From Microbulbifer aggregans (GTDB lineage Bacteria > Pseudomonadota > Gammaproteobacteria > Pseudomonadales > Cellvibrionaceae), in contig NZ_CP014143.1 in the NCBI RefSeq assembly GCF_001750105.1, positions 1,240,001 to 1,304,000 on the forward strand: a stretch of 64,000 nt of DNA, given 5' to 3'. Position numbers and translations under genes: made by a program. Under the pieces are notes generated by a model that worked only from the letters and a program-made list of their open reading frames with translations, was not told the DNA's origin and did no database searches. This document shows positions 21,815-32,122 of the stretch, in pieces. Within the stretch, counting starts at the first letter, position 1. Each line of letters starts with the position of its first letter.

Positions 21815-22039
21815 ATGAAAGATGGTTACCAGGATCAAAACAGCTCTTCCCGTGCAAAAGACAATGAGGATTTTGCTGAAGAGCGCAGTATCACTTCCCG
21901 CGAGCGGGCCCGCAGTCAACTCAATTCGGATATCGAGGAATATCTTGCCAGCGGTGGCGCCATCGCGGAAATCGATCCGGATGTGACCGCCGATCCGCCG
22001 CGCAAGCCGCAGCCGAAATACGGCAGCCGACCGATCTGA
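21815..22039 (+). CDS. sutA: SutA-like RNA polymerase-binding transcription factor
   Basis: The 74-aa, highly charged protein resembles SutA of Pseudomonas. SutA binds RNA polymerase and modulates transcription during slow growth. The match I recognise is the second half: EEYLASGGAIAEIDPDV followed by ADPPRKPQPKYGSRPI, which fits the conserved helix and the C-terminal tail ending YGSRPI. The N-terminus is shorter and less acidic than in Pseudomonas. It is monocistronic. Confidence 0.72.
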   Translation: MKDGYQDQNSSSRAKDNEDFAEERSITSRERARSQLNSDIEEYLASGGAIAEIDPDVTADPPRKPQPKYGSRPI

Positions 22040-22217
22040 AGGTGTTGAAGTGCGCGTTGGGTTGACGCGCACCTGGCTCCTCAAGGCGCGGGACAAATCT
22101 ATCGGAGAGGGTTGCTGAATAGCGCTCTCATCGTTGATCTATGGTTTATGCAGGCGGCGCCGAGCCCGGTGTCGCTTTGGTATGGGCCGTATTTTAATTG
22201 ATGGGAGAAACGCACGG

Positions 22218-24110
22218 ATGGGACTACTGAACCGACTGCTGGTCGCCTATGTCGCCGTATCTGCAGCTGCTGTCTGTGTGGCCCAGGATGCGCCACCGAC
22301 GGGACCCAAGTCCGACGCCAAGTATGCGCCCTACCCAGAGCTGGATTTCCCGAACCGGGTCTTCTTCGGTGATACCCACCTGCATACCAGCTACTCCACC
22401 GACGCGGGCATGTTCGGCAATACGCTTGGGCCGGATGCCGCCTACCGCTTCGCCAAGGGTGAGACGGTCACTTCCAGTACCGGTGTGCCGGCGCGCCTGC
22501 ACCGCCCACTGGATTTTCTGGTGGTCGCCGATCATGCCGAGAACCTGGGCCTGGCGCCGTTGATCGAGGAGTCCGACCAGAGACTGCTGGCCAGTAAATG
22601 GGGCAAGCAGGTGCATGACCTCACCAAGGCGGGCAAGCCCGATGAGGCGTACGCCATGTGGGGCTCTGCGATCGCAGAGCGCAAGGATCCGCTGACAGGC
22701 ATTGAAGGCCTGGTGGCGTCCATGTGGCAGCGGATCACCAAGGCTGCAGAAGAACACAATAATCCGGGTCTGTTTACCGCCCTGATCGGATTCGAGTGGA
22801 CCTCCAGTCCGGATGGCAGCAACCTGCACCGTGTTGTCGTATTCCGCGACGACAAACCCAGGGCCGATAAGATCATTCCGCTATCGGCTTACGATTCCGA
22901 GGATCCCGAGGATTTGTGGCGCTGGATGGCTGACTATGAGGAAAAAGTAGGCGGTCGTGTCCTCGCCATTCCGCACAATGGCAACCTCTCCAACGGACTG
23001 ATGTTTGACAGCGTCACCTTCACCGACCGCAAACCCCTCGATCGGAATTACGCCGAGCGTCGCGCCCGGTGGGAGCCCATGTACGAGGTCACCCAGATCA
23101 AGGGCGATGGCGAAACCCATCCACTGTTGTCGCCAAACGATGAATTTGCCGACTTCGAAATCTGGGACAAAGGTAGTTTCGGTGCAGCCAAGGAAAAGGA
23201 CATGTTGCCGCGTGAGTATGCCCGTGAAGCGTTAAAGCAGGGACTCGCCTATCAGGAAAAGCTCGGGGCCAACCCCTACAAGTTCGGTATGATTGGCAGC
23301 ACCGATTCCCACACGTCACTGGCCACGACCGGGGAGGATAACTTTTTCGGCAAAGCCACAGCGGTGGAACCGAGCAGCGATCCGATCCGTTTTGAGGAGA
23401 AGATTACCGGCTATCTGCCCGACCCCAAGGGGCGCGACTATGCCATCCGCCACTACCAGGCCAGTGCCTCAGGGCTCGCTGCGGTGTGGGCACGGGAAAA
23501 TACCCGCGAGGCGCTCTGGGATGCGATGGCGCGCAGGGAGGTGTACGCAACCACGGGCACACGCCCGCTGGTGCGGGTCTTTGCCGGTTTCGGTTTTACC
23601 AAAGACGACCTCAACCGCTCCGACTTCGCCCAGCATGGCTACGACAATGGCGTGCCCATGGGCAGGGAGCTCAAGCGTTCAGACAAGGCCCCAACGTTCC
23701 TGGTGCGGGCGTTGCGCGACCCGGACGGCGCCAATCTGGACCGCATCCAGATGGTGAAAGGCTGGCTGGATAGCGGGGGCAAGACCCACGAGCGGATTTA
23801 CGACATCGCGGTGTCCGACGGTCGCAAGATTGGTGCCGACGGCCGGGCAAACCAGGCGGTGGGCAACACGGTCGACCCGAATGACGCCACCTACACCAAT
23901 GCGATCGGCGATCCCTTCCTGCAGGCCTATTGGAAAGACCCCGAATTCGATGCCAGGCAAAATGCCTTCTACTACGTGCGGGTGCTCGAAATCCCCACGC
24001 CACGCTGGACCACCTACGATGCGAAATACTTCGGACTGAAACGGCCGAAAGATGTGCCGGCAAGTATCCAGGAGCGGGCCTATACCTCGCCTATCTGGTA
24101 CAACCCTTGA
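22218..24110 (+). CDS. DUF3604 domain exported protein
   Basis: The 630-aa protein has a signal peptide (ending AVCVAQ) and matches DUF3604, a PHP-like fold of unknown activity. Metal-ligand-like residues fit that fold: FFGDTHLHTSYSTDAGMF, VVADHAENLGL, AIPHNGNLSN and STDSHTSL. Length is as in the family. The ATG at 22218 begins the signal peptide; a longer frame upstream does not. It is monocistronic, convergent with xerC. Confidence 0.86.
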   Translation: MGLLNRLLVAYVAVSAAAVCVAQDAPPTGPKSDAKYAPYPELDFPNRVFFGDTHLHTSYSTDAGMFGNTLGPDAAYRFAKGETVTSSTGVPARLHRPLDFLVVADHAENLGLAPLIEESDQRLLASKWGKQVHDLTKAGKPDEAYAMWGSAIAERKDPLTGIEGLVASMWQRITKAAEEHNNPGLFTALIGFEWTSSPDGSNLHRVVVFRDDKPRADKIIPLSAYDSEDPEDLWRWMADYEEKVGGRVLAIPHNGNLSNGLMFDSVTFTDRKPLDRNYAERRARWEPMYEVTQIKGDGETHPLLSPNDEFADFEIWDKGSFGAAKEKDMLPREYAREALKQGLAYQEKLGANPYKFGMIGSTDSHTSLATTGEDNFFGKATAVEPSSDPIRFEEKITGYLPDPKGRDYAIRHYQASASGLAAVWARENTREALWDAMARREVYATTGTRPLVRVFAGFGFTKDDLNRSDFAQHGYDNGVPMGRELKRSDKAPTFLVRALRDPDGANLDRIQMVKGWLDSGGKTHERIYDIAVSDGRKIGADGRANQAVGNTVDPNDATYTNAIGDPFLQAYWKDPEFDARQNAFYYVRVLEIPTPRWTTYDAKYFGLKRPKDVPASIQERAYTSPIWYNP

Positions 24111-24134
24111 AAGCTCACAAGCAGAGGGTAACTG

Positions 24135-25031
24135 CTAGCGTTTTTTGTCTTTAGCGCGCGGATGAGCCTGGTCGTATACGCGGGCCAGATGCTGGAAATC
24201 CAGGTGGGTATAGATTTGCGTGGTGCTGATATCTGCGTGACCGAGTAATTCCTGCACGGCGCGCAGGTCGCCGCTGGATTCGAGCATGTGGCTGGCAAAT
24301 GAATGGCGCAGCATATGTGGATGGACCCGCTGCTCCGCTCCGCTGCTGCGGGCCCAGTGGGCCAGGCGGTTCTGCACGGCGCGGTTGCCAAGGCGACGGC
24401 CCTTCATGCTGGTGAAGACGGCATCCTCCGCTGATCGGGGCGCCACCTGACGCCAGCGGGTTAGGGCGGTACTTGCTTCCGAACCGACGGGCAGCAGGCG
24501 CGTCTTGCCCCCCTTACCCGTCACCCGAACCTCGCCCGCCGGCAAATCCAGGTCGCGCCAGTTAAGGGCGGTCAGCTCACTCAGGCGCAGGCCACTGCTG
24601 TAGAACAGTTCCAGGATTGCGCGGTCTCGCAGTGCCAGCGGATCCTCGTCAGTATCCGGTGCCTGGACAAAGTCTGCCGCCGCATCCACGTCCAGCACTT
24701 TGGGCAGTTTTTTCTCGCCCCGCGGGGGGCGCAGGCCGGCAGCGGGGTTGGCGCCAATCCAGTGTTCCCGCAGGGCAAAATTACACAGGCTGCGCACGGC
24801 GGAGAGCCAGCGCTGCAGGCTCTTTGCCCCCAGTCCTTCCCGGTGTAGCTGTGCCAGCCAGCTGCGCAGCGTCATCTCCCGAAGTTGTCCGATTTCGTCG
24901 ACGCCTTCCCGTTCCGCATATGAATGCAGGCGGACGAGGTCGCGTCGATAGGCGGCAATGGTGTGGGGGGAGAGCTGCTTGCCGGTTTGCAGGTGGTGCA
25001 GAAAGCGTTCGATGGCGCCCGTCAGCAGCAC
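24135..25031 (-). CDS. xerC: Tyrosine recombinase XerC
   Basis: The 298-aa protein is XerC, which acts with XerD at dif to resolve chromosome dimers. It has the N-terminal SAM-like domain and the catalytic residues in order: R in SSGLRLSELTALNWRD, H and R in HPHMLRHSFASHML, H in ELLGHADISTTQ and Tyr nucleophile in IYTHLD. The GTG at 25031 gives the same length as E. coli XerC; the longer frame upstream lies over DUF484. It follows DUF484 by 7 bp, the common dapF-DUF484-xerC order. Confidence 0.93.
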   Translation of the reverse strand: MLLTGAIERFLHHLQTGKQLSPHTIAAYRRDLVRLHSYAEREGVDEIGQLREMTLRSWLAQLHREGLGAKSLQRWLSAVRSLCNFALREHWIGANPAAGLRPPRGEKKLPKVLDVDAAADFVQAPDTDEDPLALRDRAILELFYSSGLRLSELTALNWRDLDLPAGEVRVTGKGGKTRLLPVGSEASTALTRWRQVAPRSAEDAVFTSMKGRRLGNRAVQNRLAHWARSSGAEQRVHPHMLRHSFASHMLESSGDLRAVQELLGHADISTTQIYTHLDFQHLARVYDQAHPRAKDKKR

Positions 25032-25038
25032 GGCATCA

Positions 25039-25776
25039 TTACCGCTGATCCAGCAGGCGCGGCAACAGGCGTTCCAGCACTTCGCCGATATAGGAGAGGA
25101 ACAGGGTGCCGAGACTGGAGCGGTAGTGCTGGGGATCGCTGGAGCCGACAGCCAGTACGCCGAGCTGATTGGCAAGAGGCACCACCGCGGCAGAGGCAAC
25201 GGCTTCCGCATCCTTGCCGAACAGGTAGGCCTTTTCCGCCGGGCGCAGAATGCCGCACACGGTGCGACCGTTGCGGAGGATGCTGCCGATCGCGTTCTCG
25301 GCGGCGGGGCGCGGGGTGCAGCGGACTTCTCCCAGATCACTGTGCCCGCCGGGCAGCGGACCAAACAGGGTCAGGGAGGTGAACTCGACGCCAAAATCGC
25401 TGGCGAAGCTCGGGTAGAGCGCGGCACCGGCCTCGGCAACGGACTCCGCTTCCAACAGTGCCAGCATCAGTCGGCGGCTGTGCAGGAACAGCTGGTCGTT
25501 TTCACGTGCATTGTGCAATAACTGGTCGAGACGCTGACGCATCTCGATGTTGCGTTCCCGCAGCAGGTGAGTCTGGTGTGTCATCAGTGACACGGTCTTG
25601 CCGTTCTCCCGCGGCAGCTTGATGGTCTCGAGCAGCTCCATGTGTTCGGCGAAGAAATCCGGATTCTGGATCAGGTAGCGGGCCACCTGGCGAGCCAGCA
25701 GTTTGCGGTCGCGCTTGGAGTCGCCGCTGCCGTCACTGTCGAGGGCTTCCAGGGTTACGTCGCTTGATTCCGTCAT
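25039..25776 (-). CDS. DUF484 family protein
   Basis: The 245-aa protein matches DUF484, a GAF-like domain family always found between dapF and xerC. The N-terminal part reads VARYLIQNPDFFAEHMELLETIKLP, followed by a coiled-coil HLLRERNIEMRQRLDQLL and a GAF-like domain. Function is unknown. It starts 21 bp after dapF and ends 7 bp before xerC. Confidence 0.92.
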   Translation of the reverse strand: MTESSDVTLEALDSDGSGDSKRDRKLLARQVARYLIQNPDFFAEHMELLETIKLPRENGKTVSLMTHQTHLLRERNIEMRQRLDQLLHNARENDQLFLHSRRLMLALLEAESVAEAGAALYPSFASDFGVEFTSLTLFGPLPGGHSDLGEVRCTPRPAAENAIGSILRNGRTVCGILRPAEKAYLFGKDAEAVASAAVVPLANQLGVLAVGSSDPQHYRSSLGTLFLSYIGEVLERLLPRLLDQR

Positions 25777-25797
25777 CTTCGGGATTGCTGCCTGCTG

Positions 25798-26628
25798 CTA
25801 GAGAACGATCTGCCCATGGTACACGGTGGTGGCGGGCCCGGACATGGTAACCGGCTGTCCCGGTCCGCTCCAGTGGATTGTCAGTGGCCCGCCGGGCAGG
25901 TGGATGGTGACGGAATCGTCGACCAGGTCGCGCAGGCGCGCAGCCACGGCAGCGGCGCAGGCGCCGGTGCCACAGGCGCGGGTCTCACCCACGCCACGTT
26001 CGAACACCCGCAGATGGGCCTCGTCCCGTGAGGTGATCTGCAGGAAGCCCACATTGACCCGATTGGGAAAGCGGGGATGGCGTTCGATCTTGGCGCCCAG
26101 GCTCTCCACAGGAGCAGTGATTACATCTTCCACCAGCAGCACCGCGTGCGGGTTGCCCATGGAGACGGCACTGACGGTGAAGACTTCGCCGTCCACATCC
26201 AGTGGATAGGTTTCCGCCTGGCGATCGGCTTCGAAGGGCACGTCGGTGGGCTCGAGTACCGGCACGCCCATGTCGACACTGACCTGATCCCCATCAAGGT
26301 GACTGAGTCGCAACAGGCCGCCAGCGGTTTCCACGACCAGGTGCTTTTTGCCGGTGAGGCGGCGCTCGCGCACAAAGCGCGCGAAACAGCGGGCACCATT
26401 GCCACAGTTCTCCACTTCACCGCCGTCGGCGTTGTAGATGCGGTAGCGGAAGTCTGCGTCGGGATTTCTTGGCGCTTCCACAACCAGCACCTGGTCGCAG
26501 CCGATGCCGAGGTTGCGGTCCGCCAGTTGGCGAATCTTTTCCGGCGACAGCTTGATGCGCTGGCTGATCGCGTCGAGCATGACAAAGTCATTGCCGAGCC
26601 CGTGCATTTTGGTGAACTTCAACCGCAT
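25798..26628 (-). CDS. dapF: Diaminopimelate epimerase
   Basis: The 276-aa enzyme converts LL- to meso-diaminopimelate for lysine and peptidoglycan synthesis. The two catalytic cysteines are visible: [14 protein letters not shown] and [24 protein letters not shown] N-terminus and length are typical. It lies 66 bp downstream of lysA in the same run. Confidence 0.96.
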   Translation of the reverse strand: MRLKFTKMHGLGNDFVMLDAISQRIKLSPEKIRQLADRNLGIGCDQVLVVEAPRNPDADFRYRIYNADGGEVENCGNGARCFARFVRERRLTGKKHLVVETAGGLLRLSHLDGDQVSVDMGVPVLEPTDVPFEADRQAETYPLDVDGEVFTVSAVSMGNPHAVLLVEDVITAPVESLGAKIERHPRFPNRVNVGFLQITSRDEAHLRVFERGVGETRACGTGACAAAVAARLRDLVDDSVTIHLPGGPLTIHWSGPGQPVTMSGPATTVYHGQIVL

Positions 26629-26694
26629 CTGATTCCTCTGTACTGCTCTCCGCTGTATTGTTCGCGCGGAATGCCGCTGTCCCTTGAAGGCCGG

Positions 26695-27948
26695 TTAGTG
26701 TTTCTCCGGCGCCTTGCTCTCGCCGCGTACCAGATCCGCCATGCTCTCGCGGGCGCGGACGAGATGGGAGCGGTCCCCATCCACCAGTACTTCTGCCGCA
26801 CGGGGGCGGGAATTGTAATTGGAGCTCATGGTGAAACCGTAGGCACCGGCCGAGAGCATGGCCAGCAGCTGGCCGGGCTCCAGGGCCAGCTCGCGGCGTT
26901 TGCCGAGAAAGTCGCCGGTCTCGCAGACCGGGCCAACGATATCCCAGAACTCAGTATCCCTGCCGTTCGGCTGCACCGGCACGATATCCTGCCAGGCCTG
27001 GTAGAGCGCCGGACGCAGGTTGTCATTCATGGCCGCATCGACGATGGCGAAATTGTGCTCTTCGGTGCGTTTGAGGAATTCCACTCGGGTAAGCAGCAGG
27101 CCGCCGTTAGCGGCAATGGAGCGGCCGGGCTCCAGTACCAGCTCCAGTTTGCGGTCGCCGAGCCGCTCTTTCACCGCGCCGATGTAATCGCTGACGGGGG
27201 GCGGTTCTTCGCCTCGGTAGCGTACGCCCAGCCCGCCGCCGAGATCCAGGTGCTTCAGGTGAATGCCTTCGCCTGCCAGCTCGTCGATCAGCAGCAGCAA
27301 CCGCTCGAGTGCGTCGAGAAATGGCGACACTTCGGTGAGCTGGGAGCCGATATGGCAATCGACACCCACCACGTTCAGGTGCTCCGATTTCGCTGCGCGG
27401 CGATAGGTGTCGAGGGCGGTATCGATGGCGATACCAAACTTGTTTTCCTTGAGCCCGGTGGAGATGTACGGATGAGTTTTGGCATCCACGTCCGGGTTCA
27501 CGCGTAGAGAAACTGGCGCAGTTACACCCATCTCGGCTGCCACCGCATCCAGTCGTTCGAGCTCTGCATCGGACTCCACATTGAAGCAGTGCACGCCCAC
27601 TTCCAGTGCGCGGCGCATCTCCGCGGCGGTCTTGCCGACACCGGAGAATACGATCCGGGCCGGATCACCACCGGCGAGCAGCACCCGCTCCAGCTCACCG
27701 CCGGAGACAATATCGAACCCGGCACCGAGCTGTGCCAGTAGCGACAGGATGCCGAGGTTACTGTTGGCCTTTACCGCATAGCAGACCAGTCCAGGATGAT
27801 CGCCCAGTGCGTCGGCGTACTCGCGGTACTGACGCTCGAAGTGGGCACGGCTGTACACGTAAGTGGGGGTGCCAAACTGTTCGGCTATTTCCGTCAGGGA
27901 GACATCTTCGGCCCAGAGGCCTCCGTCGCGGTAATGGAAGTCACTCAT
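26695..27948 (-). CDS. lysA: Diaminopimelate decarboxylase
   Basis: The 417-aa PLP enzyme makes lysine from meso-diaminopimelate. It has the alanine-racemase-like barrel with the cofactor lysine in YAVKANSNLGIL, the phosphate-binding GGGLGVRY and the C-terminal site CETGDFLG and AYGFTMSSNYNSRPR. Its start overlaps the lptM stop by 3 bases, so the two are translationally coupled. Confidence 0.96.
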   Translation of the reverse strand: MSDFHYRDGGLWAEDVSLTEIAEQFGTPTYVYSRAHFERQYREYADALGDHPGLVCYAVKANSNLGILSLLAQLGAGFDIVSGGELERVLLAGGDPARIVFSGVGKTAAEMRRALEVGVHCFNVESDAELERLDAVAAEMGVTAPVSLRVNPDVDAKTHPYISTGLKENKFGIAIDTALDTYRRAAKSEHLNVVGVDCHIGSQLTEVSPFLDALERLLLLIDELAGEGIHLKHLDLGGGLGVRYRGEEPPPVSDYIGAVKERLGDRKLELVLEPGRSIAANGGLLLTRVEFLKRTEEHNFAIVDAAMNDNLRPALYQAWQDIVPVQPNGRDTEFWDIVGPVCETGDFLGKRRELALEPGQLLAMLSAGAYGFTMSSNYNSRPRAAEVLVDGDRSHLVRARESMADLVRGESKAPEKH

Positions 27949-28205
27949 TTTTCTACTGCAGGCTCCAGCTCGTCGGCGGCGGTTTCACTATCGTTTCTGC
28001 GCCGCGTTTCTTGTTGTTCTTCCGTTGTCTCGGCCTGGGCGCCGGGAGTCGTGCTGCTCGCCGGTGCCACTATCGGCGACTGTGCCGGTACCGGGGCCGG
28101 GCTGGCCGCATCCTGCGGCAGGTACAGTGGACCTTTCTGGCCACAGGCACCGAGCAGGCTCGCGGCCAAAACGACGGTGGCGAGTGGTAAATTTTCTTTA
28201 AACAT
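27945..28205 (-). CDS. lptM: LptM (YifL) family LPS-transport lipoprotein
   Basis: The 86-aa lipoprotein has the lipobox LLGAC followed by the family signature GQKGPLYLP. LptM helps LptD mature at the outer membrane. The remaining Pro/Ala/Glu-rich tail is longer than usual and low in complexity. The ATG at 28205 starts the signal peptide (MFKENLPLATVV); the frame extends six codons upstream. Next to lysA is its usual place. Confidence 0.88.
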   Translation of the reverse strand: MFKENLPLATVVLAASLLGACGQKGPLYLPQDAASPAPVPAQSPIVAPASSTTPGAQAETTEEQQETRRRNDSETAADELEPAVEK

Positions 28206-28244
28206 CGACGGCTTCCTGCGCATTGTTGTGCGGAAAAGCCTGCT

Positions 28245-28250
28245 AGTATA
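28245..28250 (-). promoter_or_regulatory. -10 element for lptM-lysA-dapF operon
   Basis: TATACT on the minus strand lies 40 bp upstream of the lptM start, within the divergent lptM/cyaY interval. A poor -35 (TTCATC) lies 16 bp before it. The assignment is tentative. Confidence 0.4.
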
Positions 28251-28291
28251 GCCAGCTACTCTACCCGATGAACACTGTAACAGAAGTAACT

Positions 28292-28618
28292 ATGACAGCG
28301 AGCCAGGCAGACTTTGAAGCGGCGATCGAGCGCACCCTGATCGAGATCGAGGACGCACTCGATTCCTGCGAATGGGACATCGATTACGAACGCGCGGATG
28401 CGGTGCTGACCCTGACCCTGGAGGACAACGGTAGCCAGGTCATCCTCTCCCGCCAGACCGCCAACAAGGAGCTGTGGGTGGCGGCCCGTTCCGGCGGTTA
28501 CCACCTCGCCTTTGAGCCACCCGGCTGGAAGTGCACGACTACCGGTGAGGACCTGCCGACCCTACTGGACCGGGTATTGACCGAGCAGCAGGGCGAGTCA
28601 GTTTCACTCGGGTTGTAA
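28292..28618 (+). CDS. cyaY: Frataxin-like iron donor CyaY
   Basis: The 108-aa protein is bacterial frataxin, which regulates Fe-S cluster assembly. It has an acidic first helix (EDALDSCEWDIDYERADA), TLTLEDNGSQVILSRQTANKELWVAARSGGYHL and the usual C-terminal helix. I prefer the ATG at 28292, which matches the family start; an in-frame ATG 24 bases upstream lacks a ribosome site. It is divergent from lptM and convergent with argH. Confidence 0.92.
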   Translation: MTASQADFEAAIERTLIEIEDALDSCEWDIDYERADAVLTLTLEDNGSQVILSRQTANKELWVAARSGGYHLAFEPPGWKCTTTGEDLPTLLDRVLTEQQGESVSLGL

Positions 28619-28646
28619 TAATGATTGGCGACGCCGCGGCAAATGT

Positions 28647-30080
28647 TCAGCGCGCGGCGATCGCTTCCCTGGCGCGGGTGCAGGCGGCCCGCACCTGTGC
28701 GGGGGCAGTGCCACCGATATGGTCCCGGGCGGCCACGGAGCCCTCCAGGGTCAGCACATCAAAAACGTCTTCACCGATGACGTCAGAGAATTTCTGCAGC
28801 TCTTGCAGACTCAGGTCGGCGAGATCGCAGTTCTTTTCGATGGCAAATGCCACCGAGTTGCCGACTATCTCGTGTGCATCACGGAAGGCCACCCCCTTAC
28901 GCACCAGGTAGTCGGCCAGGTCGGTTGCGGTGGAGAAGCCCTTGGCTGCCGCGGCGAGCATATTGTCCTTTTTCGCTTTCAGTGCCGGCACCATGTCCGC
29001 GAAAGCCCGCAGGCAGTCCAGCGCGGTGTCGGCCGCATCAAACAGCGGCTCCTTATCTTCCTGATTGTCCTTGTTGTAGGCGAGCGGCTGGCTCTTCATC
29101 AGGGTCAGCAGGGCGATCAGGTGGCCGTTGACGCGACCAGTCTTGCCACGTACCAGCTCCGGTACATCCGGGTTCTTCTTCTGCGGCATGATCGAGGAGC
29201 CGGTGCAGAAGCGGTCGGGCAGGTCGATAAAGTCAAACTGGCTGGAGGTCCACAGCACCAGCTCCTCACTGGCGCGGGACAGGTGCGTCAGCAGCAGTGC
29301 GGCAAACGCACAGAACTCGATGGCGAAGTCGCGGTCGCTGACGGAGTCCAGTGAGTTCTCCGTGGGCGCATCGAAGCCAAGCAGCTCGGCGGTGCGGGCC
29401 CGGTTGATCGGGTAACTGGTGCCTGCCAGGGCAGCGGCGCCCAGGGGGGAGCGATTTACCCGCTTGCGGCAGTCCATCAGGCGCTCGTAATCCCGGCTCA
29501 GCATCTCGTTCCAGGCCAGCAGGTGGTGACCGAAGGTCACCGGCTGCGCGGATTGCAGGTGGGTGAAGCCGGGCATGATGGTATCGGCCTCGCGCTCCGC
29601 GAGCTCTACCAGGCCGTTCTGCAGGCGGGTGAGCTCGGCGCCGATGGCGTCGATGCGGTTGCGCAGCCACAGGCGGATGTCCGTGGCGACCTGGTCATTG
29701 CGGGAGCGGCCGGTGTGCAGTTTCTTGCCGGTCGCGCCGATGCGCTGGGTCAGGCGCGCCTCGATATTCATATGGACGTCTTCGAGCTGCACCGACCAGG
29801 GGAACTCGCCGGCCTCGATCTCCGCGGCGATAGCCTTGAGACCGTCCTCGATCTGCCGGAACTCATCATCAGTGAGTACGCCCACCTCGGACAGCATTTG
29901 CGCATGGGCCAGCGAGCCCTGGATATCCTCCAGCGCCATGCGCTGGTCAAACATCACCGATGCGGTAAAGCGCTCCACGAAGGCGTCGGTCGCCTCACTG
30001 AAGCGGCCGCCCCAGAGCTTGGCGGCGGGGTTGGCATCGGATCTGGGTTCCTGGGGTGCGGGGGCTTTCTTGTCACTCAT
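28647..30080 (-). CDS. argH: Argininosuccinate lyase
   Basis: The 477-aa enzyme makes arginine and fumarate from argininosuccinate. It has the fumarase-superfamily signature [12 protein letters not shown], the [18 protein letters not shown] region and [17 protein letters not shown]. The ATG at 30080 gives the expected start ([12 protein letters not shown] follows) and the upstream 86-codon extension is rejected. It is divergent from algZ, as next to algZ/fimS in Pseudomonas. Confidence 0.95.
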   Translation of the reverse strand: MSDKKAPAPQEPRSDANPAAKLWGGRFSEATDAFVERFTASVMFDQRMALEDIQGSLAHAQMLSEVGVLTDDEFRQIEDGLKAIAAEIEAGEFPWSVQLEDVHMNIEARLTQRIGATGKKLHTGRSRNDQVATDIRLWLRNRIDAIGAELTRLQNGLVELAEREADTIMPGFTHLQSAQPVTFGHHLLAWNEMLSRDYERLMDCRKRVNRSPLGAAALAGTSYPINRARTAELLGFDAPTENSLDSVSDRDFAIEFCAFAALLLTHLSRASEELVLWTSSQFDFIDLPDRFCTGSSIMPQKKNPDVPELVRGKTGRVNGHLIALLTLMKSQPLAYNKDNQEDKEPLFDAADTALDCLRAFADMVPALKAKKDNMLAAAAKGFSTATDLADYLVRKGVAFRDAHEIVGNSVAFAIEKNCDLADLSLQELQKFSDVIGEDVFDVLTLEGSVAARDHIGGTAPAQVRAACTRAREAIAAR

Positions 30081-30224
30081 GTTCTGTCGCTGTCTCTCGC
30101 AGTCTCTCCGCGGATCTGGCGGAGGTAGTGGAAGTGGCTGGGCGATGGCGGTATCTTCGAGGGCGCGCTGCGCTCCACAGAGCGGCGGCGAACCTGATAA
30201 CAATGCACGAAGAATAATAGTGGT

Positions 30225-31361
30225 ATGACCTCCCCACAGTCCGCGCAACCGGCGGGCAGTATAACGCAGCAAATTCGAAAATTTGCGCCAGATGGCGAAG
30301 ATTCTGCGCAGGCGCAGTTCCTGCCTGACCTGTGCCATGTCTCCGCGCTGGCAGTACTGGTACTGATGGGCGAGCTGCTGGCCCTGGTACTGGTGCTGGC
30401 GGTGGATGGGCTGCGGGATTTCAGCTGGCAGCGTCTGGGCCTAGTGTCGCTGGCGGTGCAATGGGTGATCCTGCCCTCCGCCGCGCTTCTGTGCCGACTG
30501 CGACCGAGACTGGCGCAGCTGTCCCATCGCGTTGCCGGGGCGATCAGCTTTGCCGTGGTCATGGCGGTGTTGCTGGCGGTCCTCGTCGTCCAGGAATGGC
30601 TGCGTGCCTCACTGATGCGCCAGGGCTTTGATCTCTGGCATCTGCTCGACAATACATTGCTCGGTGCCATCTGTGCCGGCGTAGTGCTGCGCTATGCCTA
30701 TGTACAGCAGCAGCTCCACAACCAACAGCGCGCCGAACTGGTCGCGCGTATCGATGCCCTGCAGTCCCGCATCCGCCCCCATTTCCTGTTCAACAGTATG
30801 AACAGCCTCGCCAGCCTCATCGCCATCGATCCAGAGCGGGCGGAGAAATTGGTCGAGGATCTCTCCACCCTGTTCCGCGCCAGCCTCGCGGACTCCAAAA
30901 TGGTGCCGCTCGAGCAGGAGCTGACCCTGGCCCGGCGCTATCTTCAGATCGAGGCGTTGCGTCTCGGCGAGCGGTTGCGGCAGAGCTGGGATATAGACTC
31001 CGGTCTGGAGAGCGCAGTGATTCCCTCCATGCTGCTGCAGCCCCTGCTGGAAAATGCGGTACTGCACGGTGTGGCGCGACTGAAGCAGGGCGGCGAGATA
31101 CAGGTTTATCTGCGACAACTGGATAACCAGTTGCAGCTGGTGATAGAAAACCCAGCCCCCGCGCTGGATTCCAACCGGGAGCGCCGTGGTAACGGCATGG
31201 CACTGGAGAATATTCGCCAGCGGCTTGCCGCGCACTACGGTCACCGTTATCGCTTCCAGTCAGAACTTGAAGATGGGATCTACCGGGTAGAGGTTATCCT
31301 GCCGATGAACAATATCCCCGAGACGGGAAAGAGAAGCGAGAAGATGGAGCCCGCCCTGTGA
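30225..31361 (+). CDS. algZ: AlgZ/FimS-like LytS-family sensor histidine kinase
   Basis: The 378-aa inner-membrane protein has four predicted membrane segments (residues about 37-145). The His_kinase domain (LytS type) holds the phospho-accepting histidine in [19 protein letters not shown] degenerate HATPase follows ([26 protein letters not shown]). It pairs with the AlgR regulator, whose GTG overlaps its stop by 4 bases. In Pseudomonas this pair controls type IV pili and exopolysaccharide. Here pilU/pilT lie immediately beyond algR, which fits. Confidence 0.88.
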   Translation: MTSPQSAQPAGSITQQIRKFAPDGEDSAQAQFLPDLCHVSALAVLVLMGELLALVLVLAVDGLRDFSWQRLGLVSLAVQWVILPSAALLCRLRPRLAQLSHRVAGAISFAVVMAVLLAVLVVQEWLRASLMRQGFDLWHLLDNTLLGAICAGVVLRYAYVQQQLHNQQRAELVARIDALQSRIRPHFLFNSMNSLASLIAIDPERAEKLVEDLSTLFRASLADSKMVPLEQELTLARRYLQIEALRLGERLRQSWDIDSGLESAVIPSMLLQPLLENAVLHGVARLKQGGEIQVYLRQLDNQLQLVIENPAPALDSNRERRGNGMALENIRQRLAAHYGHRYRFQSELEDGIYRVEVILPMNNIPETGKRSEKMEPAL

Positions 31362-32104
31362 CGGAACTCGGTGTACTGATCGTGGATGATGAACCCCTCG
31401 CCCGTGCCAGATTGGCCCGTCAGCTGGAGGGGCTGCAACGCTGCACGTTACTGGGAGAGGCTGCCGATGCCGAGGCGGCCCTTGTCCAGGTTGAGGTGCT
31501 GGATCCGGATCTGGTACTGATGGATATCGAAATGCCCGGGGACAGTGGCCTGGTGCTGGCCGAGAAGCTCTCAGCCCGCGAGCATCCCCCGGCAATGATC
31601 TTCTGCACGGCCCACGACGAGTTTGCCCTGCCGGCTTTCGCTACCGCAGCCACGGGTTACCTGCTCAAGCCGGTAGCGAGGGAGCAGCTGGCCGCGGCCA
31701 TCGATAAATTGCAGCGCCTGAGCAAACCGCAGCGACGGGTGGCTGCCACCGGAAAGGTGGGGGAATCCCCGAGACCACAGATCAAGGCGGTGAGCCGCCG
31801 CGGAGTGGAGTTGTTGCCGGTGGATACCATCCGCTGCCTGATCGCTGACAGCAAGTATGTGGTCGCTCACCACGACGGCGGTGAGACGATCCTCGATGAG
31901 TCGCTGAAAGACCTGGAGCGAGAGTTCGGCGATACGTTCGTGCGGGTGCATCGCAATGCCCTGGTATCGAGGCATTTCATCGCCGGACTGAGTCGGGACA
32001 GTGGCGGTTACCGGGTGATGTTGAGCGGAAGCGAGCAGCGGCCCCAGGTGAGCCGCCGCCTATTGCCCACAATCCGTGAGCTGGTGGAAGAGCTGGGCCG
32101 GTAA
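31358..32104 (+). CDS. algR: AlgR-like LytTR response regulator
   Basis: The 248-aa protein has an N-terminal receiver (VLIVDDEPLARARLARQL, phosphorylatable Asp in LVLMDIEMPG, TA in FCTAHDEFA, K in YLLKPV) and a C-terminal LytTR DNA-binding domain (FVRVHRNALVSRHFIAGL, VSRRLLPTIREL). Its length equals Pseudomonas AlgR. The GTG start lies within the end of algZ. It ends 19 bp before the convergent pilU. Confidence 0.9.
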   Translation: MTELGVLIVDDEPLARARLARQLEGLQRCTLLGEAADAEAALVQVEVLDPDLVLMDIEMPGDSGLVLAEKLSAREHPPAMIFCTAHDEFALPAFATAATGYLLKPVAREQLAAAIDKLQRLSKPQRRVAATGKVGESPRPQIKAVSRRGVELLPVDTIRCLIADSKYVVAHHDGGETILDESLKDLEREFGDTFVRVHRNALVSRHFIAGLSRDSGGYRVMLSGSEQRPQVSRRLLPTIRELVEELGR

Positions 32105-32122
32105 CGACTACCAGCCCGCGCA

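Noticed and set aside
24135..25031. XerC as the integron integrase
   Set aside because: It sits in the standard dapF-DUF484-xerC order, 25 kb from the array, and has the XerC length without the extra IntI patch visible.
24135..25364. XerC with a 111-codon N-terminal extension
   Set aside because: The extra part lies over DUF484 out of frame; GTG at 25031 gives the family length.
28647..30338. ArgH with 86 extra N-terminal residues
   Set aside because: The ATG at 30080 matches the family start and leaves room for the divergent algZ promoter.
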